From assembly GCA_029204225.1 (NCBI GenBank), contig CM055096.1:71734849-71798848 (forward strand): a stretch of DNA of 64,000 nucleotides. The letters are read 5' to 3'. Below are positions 11,501 through 23,500 of the stretch, piece after piece (within the stretch, counting starts at the first letter, position 1; the number at the start of each line of letters is the position of its first letter). Source of the stretch: Diphasiastrum complanatum (lineage: Eukaryota; Streptophyta; Lycopodiopsida; Lycopodiales; Lycopodiaceae). Below the pieces are notes generated by a model, which saw only the letters and a program-made list of their open reading frames with translations, was not told where the DNA came from and did not search any database. Both the position numbers and the translations under genes were made by a program.

Positions 11501-14500
11501 GCTTTACTCCATGGATCTCTGCTTGAGGTTTGTGATCTGCCATATGATATTTCTACGGTTCCTGACATGATTCATGTGCCTTTGGCCCTTACTGTTACAC
11601 ATTTTTCATCCGAGGATATTTGCCAGATGGTCACTATTACTTATGTAGGGTATTTATATGCTGGGATCTTTCTAGATGAGTACACAGACATCCTTCCGTC
11701 TCCTGGTGTTTCTACATATAGGTTTGCTGCAGTCCATGCCGATGCTAGGGATATATGGCATTCCTGGTTATTACATATAGCTTGGTTTTCATTTGGACCT
11801 GTTGATTGGTGCTGGTTTTTCCATATTACTGATCGCCTATGGTGCGGATATCTCTATGATTATGCATGTGGCTCTCTATCTGTTCCTTGGATTGTTGCTC
11901 ATTGTCAGGCTTGGCATATTTAGTTGGCTTGGGTTATTGCCTCCGTTCCAGCTACTGTTTGTCTGGGTGATCTTCAGGTTCTCTGTCATTTCAGGTTGCT
12001 CCATATCGCTTGGTCTCCGATGCTGAGTTGCCACTTTGTTCTGGTGTTCCGAGACCATCAGGGTACCTTGAGAGAATTTCTTCTCCTCTCTTGGATAGTT
12101 TTTGGGGATGTTGCCGCCATATACTTCAGTGTTGCTCATATGTGCTTTGATACTCATTCCCAGCTACACGTGGATATTGCTCCGATGCTTGCTACTGATG
12201 TTGCGGAACCTGTTCCTCGTTCCAGTGCATTTCTTTTATTCCTCACTTGTGCGCCTGGTGTGTACTTTGGGATTACACTTGCGGCCAGTTCCGATGGGTC
12301 ATCCGATTCTCCATCCGTTTTTGGTGTATCCTATGATGGATTGTTCTACCTTCTCGGGCTTTTTGGATACCTTGGTGCTCAAGAGCTTATTACCCGGGCC
12401 AGTTCTCATTTACAGCATGTTCAGCAGCGTTATCAGACCTCAGTTGATCGTCACCGCCGCCATGTTGAGTTTCAGCTTGGAGATATGGTTTATCTACGCC
12501 TACGGTTTGCACGTCATCATTTTGTCCAGGGCCATGCTTCTACTGAGAAGCTTGCACCATGTTATTATGGGCCTTATCGCATTTTGGAGGTTCTTAGTCC
12601 AGTTACATATCGCTTACAGCTTCCTGCTTCCACACGCGCCTGTGATGTATTCCATGTCAGTTTATTATGTGCTGCTATTGAGGATGACGCTCCTTGTGAT
12701 GTTGAGTTTCCTACTGCTCCAGAGTTATTTCCATTTTTACCTGCTGCTATATTACAGGTTCATCTATACCATAGTCAACGCCGCCGGCAGATTCAGTTTT
12801 TGGTCCAGTGGGATGGTCGTCCTATTGAGGAGGCCACATGGGAGCCTATTGATGTCTTTTATCATACACCATCACTTGCGGATTAGGCTCGTGCTCTTGC
12901 TGCACTTGTTGATTCCTCTACATCAGATGTTGTTCTAGCTGTTGATGCCCCAGGGCTTGCTGCTACTTGATCTAGTTTCTTTTCGGCAGTTGGGTCTTTT
13001 TCTTTTGTGCCAGGGAGAGTTATGGACTTGGCTCATTACATTCGTCGCGTCCATTTACATTTACTTTACTTTATGCATAAGTGGGCCTTGGGCCCTTTTT
13101 TATTCATTAGTGACACTTAAACTATATGGTTGTTGGCCTTTGGCCTTATTATTCATTATTAGGCCATTTGGACATATTACTGGAGAGTGGGGGCCTTCTT
13201 GGAGGGCGCACTATTTTCCCTCCCAGTTGGGCCCTAGCCACCGGAAGCTTCCTTTTAGGGCTTCCTCTTGGCTATAAGTAGGGAAACTGTGATTTGTTAT
13301 TCAGCTGATGATATTGATCTCTCTCTTTAGTCTCCTTAATCTCTCTCTCTTTCCTGCTTTCTAGGGTTAAGTCTTGCTTATGTGCTGCTTTCACAGCTTA
13401 AGTCTTGCTTATGTGATGCTTTCATAGCTTAGCTCTAGATCAGCTATGGTGCTATTCGTAATTGAAGCTACCACCGTCTGATCATAAACATGAGCAATCC
13501 GGATGGCATCCTCCAACGAGTTCAATTGATTGCGCTTGCACTCATTTTGAAAGTCCGTGGACAGTCTATTCACAAACTGCCACTCCGCGTACTTCTTATA
13601 AACTCCCCCCTCTCACTTCCCTCACCCCGAGCACACACACACTCGGGCCTGGCTTGCGATCTGCCCGCAGCACGCAGGCCATGGAGCGCACCTCCACCCA
13701 CAGCCCCACGCTCCCAACAGTCACACACGACCATTCCACCTCAGGGAGAATCAGGCTAACTCCAATCTCTAAACTGAAATGGCTTGATCTCATGCTTCTC
13801 AAAAGAAACTAGCATATACTTTGCTTTGCAGGTTCAAACAGGTTAACACATCAGAGAAAAGGCCCCCAATCCCATGATAAACCGGAAAATCCAGAATCAA
13901 ATAAACAATCCCAAGGCCATTTCAAACCGACTCAACCAAAAGAAAGGTAAAAACTTACTTGGAGGACCAATCGATTTACCGAATTGCCTGAATTGTTGTC
14001 AATTCGATTCACACGCAAACTGGTCCACACCTCAACACTCACACGATCCGATTGGCTGCTCTAATACCAATAAAACGTCTCCCAAGACTCCCAATCTGGA
14101 TAGAGCTCCGAGAACACAAAGAGGAAGTGCAGTAGACTAAACCAATCCAAGATCTCCTCTACTCTAGCCCCCGAGCACTAGGGAATCTGGTAAATCACTA
14201 AGATAGGATGCGCTTACCAATTCGACAACATAACGACCACAAACTCTCAATGATCCTCATGGACACGGGTGAAGGTATATATAGAGTGTAGAACCCACCC
14301 CGTCTGCCCATGCACAACATCCACATGTAAGCATACTATCAGCCCATGCCAAACGCCCATGCATGTCCACTGCATTTAGGTACCCCTAACCCATAATAGC
14401 CAAGACCCATGCAAAAGCACAGTGCATGTACACCCTATCCCATACTAGGATGCAACACACATGCTAATACCGCATGCGGGTGTGACCCCATGGGTCCAAC

Positions 14501-17500
14501 TCGACTATTACCCAAATTAGGCCCGGTCCCTACGTCCAAGGCACCCCCTAATGGTACAATCCCCCACTAGGGCCGTAACAGAGACGATTCCTCAATCGTT
14601 GCTCCCTTCGATCTAGGACTCTCTCTGGCCCATAACCTGTGGTGTCTTTCTCCTCCAGAAATACTAGACTTCCACCAAGCTATCGCCATCATGCAAAGAT
14701 TTCTTCAGTTTGTTGACATGAAACACTGGATGCACCCTGCATCCCACAGGTAGCTATAGCTTATAAGCTACTTGGATAACCTTCCTACAACCATGGTCCA
14801 CAATACCTAGGAGATAATTTGGCGCACTATCCTGTGCATAGCACCTTCAACTTGAAAGGGACTAGTAAATACACTCAATCTCCTTTCTCGAATTCCCAAT
14901 AGGTACGGTTCTCACGACTATAACTCTCTGCCCTAGCCATAGCCCTCTACGGAAGCGACAGGCTCGACTGACTCTTTTGCTTGGTCAACTACCTTGTGCG
15001 CATCAGGCCACATACGCTGACAATGTGCGTCGCTTTACTGAGCTCTCTTGATTTCCTCCATGAGATCACTATCAACTATAGTAAAGCTCATCTGATGCAG
15101 CACCCGAGATAGTGCATCAACGACGACATTTTCCTTCCCTCTTCGGAAGCGAATTTCCGAATGAAATTTCTGCATCAGCTCAATCCACCAAGCCTGGTGA
15201 CCCTTCAAATTTGGCTGAGTGCAGAAGTACTTCAAACTATGATGGTCAGTATACACATAAAATTCGGCGCCATACAGATAATGTCGCCACACCTTGAGTG
15301 CATGTATAATTGCAGCTCCTGCTCATGTGTGGGATATTTCTGTTGCGCTAGCATCAATATCTTACTTTCAAAGGCTATTGGTCTACCTCCCTAACTCAAC
15401 ACTACACCCACTACAATGCCACTAGCACCATCTGTAGGTCAGAAGGTTTCTGGGGATCAACAATCTTGAGTATTGGGGCTGTCGCAACAACCTCCTTCAA
15501 GCTGTCAAAACTATGTTGAGTCTTAGCATCCCAGCAACCACAGTGTCGTTATTCGGTAACCGATCCGTTAAAGGAGCAACAACCTTGGAATAGTTCCTAA
15601 TGAACCGTCGGTAGAACTTGCAAAAGCCTAGGAAAGACTGTAATTGACGAATATCGGCCAGTCTTGGCCCAACTTCTTGACCACAGCCACCTTGGCAGGG
15701 TCAACAGAAATACCCTCTGCCATCACTACGTGACGCAGATACTCGACACGAGTCTTACACAACTCAGTCTTCTAAGCATTGGCATACAAGACTGTGTCTT
15801 GTAGCTTGCCAAATACGGTTTGGAAATTACCTTCGTGCTCCATCATCGTCTTACTATAGACCAGTATGTCGTCAATAAAATTGACAACAAACTTGCCCAT
15901 ATAGTCACGCAGGACATCGTTCATGAGCATCATGAACGTGGCGGGTGCATTGGTTAACCCGAACGGCCTAACCAACAACTCATAATGTCCAAAATGGGTT
16001 TGGAAGGCTGTCTTCTGAATTTCCTCTTCACAGGTCCGTATCTGATGGTACCCACTTTTGAGACCTATCTTACTGAAAATGGTTGCTCCTTGCAACACAT
16101 CCAATAGATCATCAATCCTGGGCATCGAATATCTATGCTTTACAATGATTATATTCAATCCCTTGTAATCGACGCACATCTGAAAACTACCATCTTTTTT
16201 CTTAACCAATAAAATGGGAGAGGCGAAAGGTGAGTAACTAGGATGAACATATCCCAACTTGAGGTATTCCTCCAACATTTTTCGTACTTTCTCTTCCTCC
16301 TTCAGACTTATCCTATAAGAAGGCCGACATACCGGGCTTGCCCCTGGAATGAGCTCAATACGATGCTCCACGTTCCATCTAGGCGGCAATCCCACTGGCA
16401 TGCTATTAACAGATGTTTAAACTCGGATGGATTTTTCCAGCTGACTTGCTGGATCACACCGGAGCTGTTGAGCTAAAATATAATTCATAGAAGAAGTTAA
16501 ATGAGATGAGGTTGCTTCTAAATTATTAGCATGTCGGTTTATTTGCAAATCACAAAAACTGATCGCAAACTGAAATCATCATTCACATTTATTAAATATT
16601 AAAACCACAAATACTGGAAATCCATCTTCTTTATTTGCATAGAGGTAATAAGAGGACCCTGTACAAGTAGCCTCTCCCCCAACAGGACATGAGACATACC
16701 CTCATGCCTGAAAACATACTCATGAGCAAGAAAATCAACAGCGAGCTGCTTACTCACATGCCACCACTTAACCTAGCACAATATCAAACTTGGCTATTTT
16801 TGTGATCTGAAAGTCTAACTTCTCAGAATGAGTATGAATAGATAACAATGCCTGAGAGATTCATCAATCCCACACTTATGTGCCATTACCATCTGGCATC
16901 TCAACTGTATACCGGTAATCTGAAGGCACTGGAAACCGACAGCCATCTCGTGCCCTTGTGGATAGGAAACAAACTGGTGCCCTAGAGATTACTCTCTGCA
17001 CCGTAATGGTCATAAGACACTTAGTATCATCATCACTACTCCCCAGCAAATCCTCCAAAATATTCTCATCGTTGCCCTCTTCCTGGTGCGGCTGTAAGGT
17101 ATGAAGTTTCTTGCCTATGCGTCGAGGACATTCCATGAACAAATGGGGAATCAACATAAACAGGTCGCCCGATGGGTGGAGCGGGAAATTGGGGCGACAT
17201 GTGGGAAGGAAACTGTGGAGGAAATTGTGAAGGGTACTGTGAAGAAGACGCAAAGTTTTCGACAATGGAGGATAGCATAACCCGCATCTCGGTGTTCCTG
17301 TCCATACTGTCCATGCGAACCTGGACGGACGAAAGGGTAACTGCCGGATCTGGACTGGCTGGAGGAGAGCAACTAACGGACTGGTTGGGATTTCAAATCG
17401 GTCGTCGGCCATGGTTACAAACAGAAGTACAAGACTACAAAATGCTTGGCAAGAAAGCGAGACAACTAGAAAGTACAAGGGAAATACTGGAAATTATATA

Positions 17501-20500
17501 GAATTACAAGTACGGAAGTACAAAATTGCGAAATACTTTACAAGGAAACAAAACAAGGACAATACCAGAAATTGTACCGGAAGAGTAAAAGACAATACTG
17601 ACTGCAAACATCCACGAAAACAGAGTACCACAACCCAAAAATGAGATAGAGGAAAAAAATAACTCCCTGCTATCCTGCTGGAACAAAATACGGAGGTAGA
17701 TCTGTCTTAGGTCCGACAACCCTCTCCACTTTGCGGTAGGCAGATCCCGGAAGTAGGCTGAAGCCGATTCAAAGGCCCTGCAGGCTGCAAATCTGCCAGA
17801 ATAAGGTGTGATGCAGGTCGGAACAGATGGTATCAAATGTGACAGAAATCCACAAATTAGCCTGAGAAAAGTGTGTTGGAGGCTGAGGTGCTGCTTCTGT
17901 CTTCGAAAGCCACCACAACTTGCTGGAAAATCTTTACCGAAATCGATAGAATTGCAAACAGGCGCGATGGAGCTGCCTATAAAAATTGTGTCGAAAAAGG
18001 TGAAAAAACAGCCTGTAAACAGCAATAGACAGCCGGTTTTCTACTTTTCAGATGGGCAGCCCTCCTCACAAGCTGCTCCGTGTCGATCCTCAAGTCAAAC
18101 AAACAAAAACCAGAAAGTTATGCAACTACAACAGCCCTGCGTAGAAGCGTATAGTTTTCTTGATGGGTTTAGTTGCTATAATCAGGTGCAAATCGCCCCA
18201 GAAGATCAGCACAAGACTGCATTCTGCACCGAGTGGGGAACATATGCATAGAAAGTGATGCCATTTGGACCGCAACCATAGCTCCAAATCGGGTGAAATC
18301 AAGTTGGCTGAGGACGCCCTAATGTCATCCAGCTACTGCCAAAAAAATGATCTGACAATAATTTCTCCCTCAAAAAAATGATTTTCTAGTGAAATTTCAG
18401 CTCCATGGCTAAAAAATGCCCTGTTTCTCCCTCTACAGTCACGCACATGTGGATATAGAGATCTAATGCTGAATCTAGGCTGCTCCTACAGTGATTTGCC
18501 CATGGAAGAGGATTGGCCACTTTCTCTCTCAAAAATCTCCCAAGAAAAAGCTGAAAAATAGTGTTTTTTCACACTTTCTCTCTCTAGAACGGGCTATTCT
18601 CTCTCTAGAACGAGGCTTCAATACCAAATGTTGCACTCCAATCTCCCAGGAGCTCTCAAACGCTGATGGCTGGTGTGAGGAATGATCCACCCATCCATAG
18701 GTGCCCTCCTCTTGAGTCTATTTGATTGCTATTCTGGGCCGGGGGACACATAGCTCTGTCATGCAAGGGGTGATCAGTCCCCATGGAGCCATGAAATCAT
18801 GTACCCGCAATCTGTGCGTGACTCTGAGTCACCACAATCGTGCCCCATCATGGACCTGTGACACACACAGTCACCCAACGTACTGCCAGCTAGCTGCTCG
18901 TCCAACAGAGGCATCTCCGCTACTGACGACTAGGGTCCATATGGTCATAACTCCGCCTACTGACATCCTGTCAGGCGGTCACACCAAGTCACTGCCCATG
19001 ACGCACCAAACCCAACTGGTCCCCTGGTGTCCATCCCAATTACTAGCCTTGGCCAATGTCATGGCCCTCGGCCTCTAGTAACTGGTCGTGTCGGGACTGT
19101 GCTAGAGCACAACTGGTGTCTAACACAAACGCCCATGTATTTAGCCTCATTCAAGGACAATGCAATGGAGTGTTGCTTTTCGTTGCTCCAACTCACACAA
19201 CCTTCACCCACTATACATAAATACATGTATGTAGACTTCATGTCATCAAAGTCGCATGCCCATCTAACTTTTTGCCCAGTCCAAATGTGTGAACCTGTGT
19301 TCCTTTTAGGTATTTGAATACACTTTTGGCCACTGCTATGAGCGCTCTTCTCCAGGATTCATTAAGAACTTAGTTTCATGATTGTTATAGTTATGTCCGA
19401 ACATGTGCATGTCATGGCATACATGAATGATCCACAATTAGTCGTCTTAAGGCTTTCGAGTCATTCCTTCCATGTCTTGTCATCATGTGGGTGACATTTA
19501 TGAACTCAGTTTGACTTTAGGATCTAGTGATGTAGTAATAGGTAAAGAGTCCATCTTGAATTTGCTCATCACTGATTCAATATATTTCTAGCACTTTTTA
19601 TCACTTTTCAGTAACTCCTTGAAGCTATCCAGTCGTTTCTTGTTATCTCCAATGATAATAGTATCATCCACATATAGAGCAACTACAAGGAACATTATCT
19701 GTATGAATCTACACCCACTTGTGTTTAAATCGCATCTTTCAAATCCATTCTTCAAGAAAAATTGGTCAATGCATTGATACCCTGCAAGTTTTAACAAACT
19801 TGAGGAACTAATTGTCTCAGCACCAATATTAGTAATAGCAGATTTTGATAAACTTATGTGGTTAAAGTGGATGCTAGTGATTATGCGGTTGGTGCAGTTC
19901 TACTTCAAGAGGCGAGGCCAGTTGCTTTTGAGAGTAAGAAACTGTCTGATGCTCAGACTAGATATACTACTAAGGAAAAAGAACTTTTTGCGGTGGTGCA
20001 TGTGTTGAAGACTTGGAGACACTATCTAGTCAATTTATAGTGTGCTCAGATCACCAACCATTAAAGTATTTATGTAATCAGAAAGACCTTACTTAGGGGT
20101 CGAAAAGCTCGATGGGCTGAGCTGATGCAAGAATTCGACTTTGATTTGAGATATATTAAAGGATCGTCAAATCAAGTGGCTGAGGCCCTGAGTCGAATTG
20201 GAGAGGTGAAGGAGTTGTCGTTCACTGAAATCACTACGAGCTTGTATCTTTCGTTTCGAGGTCTTTATGAAAAAGATCCTCATTTTGGACCTATTTGGCA
20301 AAGGGTTCTGAAAGGCTCTCAGTCGGTTATTGATTTGCAAGGTGATCAGTTGGTTGTGAAAGATATGAAGGTAGTGGATGACTTTTCCATCCGAAATGGA
20401 ATCTTGTTTCGAAGGGAAAAAGTTTGTGTACCGGGAGTGGATGCGATAAAAAAGAAAATTTTGTTTGAATGTCATGTTGTGTTGGGCATCCAGGTATACA

Positions 20501-23500
20501 TCGTACACTAGATTTGGTACAGAGGGACTTTTTTTGGCCAAAGTTAAAACCTATTGAATTGTGATCAGTGCCAGCGGAATAAAGCAGAGCGCTTGAAGGT
20601 TGGTGGACTGTTACATCTATTGGATATTCCTACTAAGCGGTGGGATAGTGTTTCGATGGATTTTGTAGTTGGTTTACCACGAACGAATAAACAGAATGAT
20701 GCAATTTGGGTCATAGTTGACTGGTTAACAAAATTGGCTACGTTTATTTCGGTAAAGACTACAGTAAAAGCGTTTGAGTTAGCTCAAGTTTTCGTTAAAT
20801 GTTTGTTCAGATTATATGGAATGCCATCTAATATTGTTAGTGATTGGGATCCAAAATTTATAGGTCGGTTTTGGACAATAGTGTTTGAAAAGCTTGAGAC
20901 TTCTTTGAGCATGGGCTCGACTGATCATCCGGAATCTGATGGTCAGACTGAGAGGACTATTAGATGATGGAACAAATGCTTCGTGCATATGTTTCACTTA
21001 GGCAATCTCATTGGAAAACGTATCTTCCACTGATTGAGTTTGCTTATAATAGTAGTAAGCATTCGGCTACTAGATTTAGTCCGTTTATGCTTATGTATGG
21101 ATTTCAACCTAGATCTCCGATAACGGTTGAAACTGAGTCGATTAAAGTTCAAAAAGTGGCGGATTTCTTGCGGGAAATGCAAGAAATGCTATAGTTAGCC
21201 CGTGAAAATGTTTTGACTGCCCAGTATCGGGTAAAACATTTTGCTGATTTGAAAAGATTGCTTCGAGAATTTCAAGTTGGAGATTGGGTATATCTTAGAA
21301 CCGAAGTATTCTAAGGTAATGCGCACTGGGAAGCATTACAAATTGTCTGCTCGTTATAGTGGACCATATAAAATCTTGAAAAAGATTGGATCTTTAGATT
21401 ACCAGTTAGAGTTACCAGAGGGAATCAAGGCTCATCCTGTGTTTCATGTAAGTCATCTGAAGATGAGTTTACATGAGGGAGATCACCTAGGTTCTGGTAA
21501 AATTCTAGATTCATTTGAAGACTTATTTGAAAGGATTCCTTTGGAACCTGAAAAGATTCGTCATACAAGAACCAAGTGATTGCATAATCGGGAGGCTATC
21601 GAGCATCAGGTTCGATGGAAAGGACATTCTGATGATGAGGATTCATGGGAACTAGAAGGTAATCTAAAGAGTAGTTTCCCTAATTTAAGTTTTGAGGACA
21701 GAACCGAAATAAGGGGGAACGTATGTTACGCCCTAGTGGAGGATTGTACCATTAGGGGGTGCCTTGGACGTAGGGATCGGGCCTAATCTAGGTAATAGTC
21801 GAGTAGGACCATGGGGTCACACCCGCATGCAGTATTAGCATGTGTGTTGCATCCTAGTATGGGATAGGGTGTACATGCACTGTGCTTTTGCATGGGTCTT
21901 GGCGATTATGGGTTAGGGGTACCTACATGCGGTGGACATGCGTGGGAGCTTGGCATGGGTTGATAGTATGCTTACATGTGGTTCTGTGCATGGGCAGGCG
22001 GGGTGGGTTCTACACTCTATATACACTCTCACCAGTGTCCATGAGGATCATTGACAGTCTGCGGTCGTTATGCTGTCGGATTGTTAAATCTTAGTGATTT
22101 GCAGTGCTCGGGGGATAGATCGGAGGAGATCTAGGATTGGCTGGGTTGGTTTAATCTACTGCACTTCCCCTTTGTATTCTCGGAGCTCTATCCGGATTGG
22201 GAGTCTTGGGAGACGTTTAAGTCTCCTCTAGGAGTATCTAGTGGCTTGGAAGGGGCATCCTTTATTCTGATGCTACCTGGGAGACTCGCTAGATGTTGCG
22301 GAAGTCTTACCCAGAGTTTGTCATTGAGGATCGATGACTTGCCAGAAGAGGGAAGGATTGTTAGACGCTAGTTGTGCTCTAGCACAGTCCCAACACGACT
22401 AGTTACTAGGGGCCGAGGGCCAGGGCCTGTAACTGGGATGGACACTAGGGCGCCAGTTGGGTGCGGTGCATCACAGGCAGTGACCCGGTGTGACCACCTG
22501 ACAGGATGTCAGTAGGCGGAGTTATGACCGTATGGACCCTAGTCGTCAGCAGCGGAGATGCCTCTGTTGGACGAGCAGCTAGCTGGCAGTACGTTGGGTG
22601 ACCGTGTGTCACAGGTTCATGACGGGGCACAGGGGTGGGTACAAGATTTCATGGAACCATGGGGACTGATCACCCCTTGCACGGTAGCCATGTGTCCCCG
22701 GCCTAGAATAGCAATCAGATAGACTCAAGAGAAGGGCACCTATGGATGGGTGGATCATTCCTCACACCGGCCATCAGATTGGAGTGCAACAGTTTGCCAT
22801 GCTGTAAAAGAATGCATATGGATTGGTAATTTAGTGGATGAATTGAGAATTGGAAAGGAATCAATGGTCTTATACAATGACAATCAAGGACGTCTTTTCC
22901 TATGTCATATAAAAAACCCAAACATATGAATGTCTAGTATCATTTCATTTGAGATCTTGTGCAGGAAGGAGTACAAACACTCCAGTATTGTCCCATAGAA
23001 TGAATGCTAGTGGACATCATGACAAAGATGCTACCAAGGCAATATTTTGATTAATTTAGATATATGCTAGAAACAGGGAAAGGATGGGATAATACAGGTG
23101 AATCTTGGCATTAAGGGGTATGACATGGGCACAGCCCACTTTCTTCGTTTGTACACACGATGAAAATAGAAGATGATTGCATGATGAATATGATACATCT
23201 ATTTGGGGTTAATCATTGTGTGTCTCCTTTTCGAATACTTATTATTGATTATGATTTAGTTCCTCTTTAACGCAATCGAACCCTCCCCTGTGAATCAGCA
23301 TTGTGAACTCATACTAGTGAAGGATCTACTTAAACCTCATGGTTTACTGAATAGAAGGTACCTCACATGCCAATCAGTCACTTCTCCTTTCACTAGAATG
23401 CCATGAAGCTGTTAGTATACTTGGATGATGACATGGAGGTTGTTGCTAAAAGTGAGATCGTGAACCTTAGAACCTCATTATTCCAAACCTAGAAGCATTT

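Larger units (their letters stand above)
8303..13463 (+). mobile_element. Element D: complete, RT-less chromodomain LTR retrotransposon
   Basis: D is 5161 bp with LTRs of 443 and 446 bp (about 95-96% identical by eye), PBS, leader, gag with zinc knuckle, a protease-like domain, about 1.2 kb of unfamiliar in-frame sequence, the C-terminal GPY/F module of integrase, and a chromodomain. No reverse transcriptase, RNase H or integrase DDE core is found. It inserted in the gag of element B with a 5-bp duplication, so it was mobilised in trans, presumably by an autonomous chromovirus. Its coding frame has only one frameshift (about 10005) and one stop (11921) over 3.4 kb. Termini are AGTTA...TAACT/TAATT rather than TG...CA. 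Confidence 0.88.

Noticed and set aside
10998-12938. Alternative plus-strand frames (190 and 278 codons) overlapping element D coding
   Set aside because: They are Leu-rich shadow frames of T-rich coding DNA. The gag/protease and chromodomain motifs lie in the other frame.
18629-22791. Inverted 430-500 bp repeats read as terminal inverted repeats of a DNA transposon
   Set aside because: Each arm has LTR features (TGTT/AACA ends, a PBS on one side, a PPT and chromodomain on the other) and the flanking duplications fit one LTR element whose halves were inverted.
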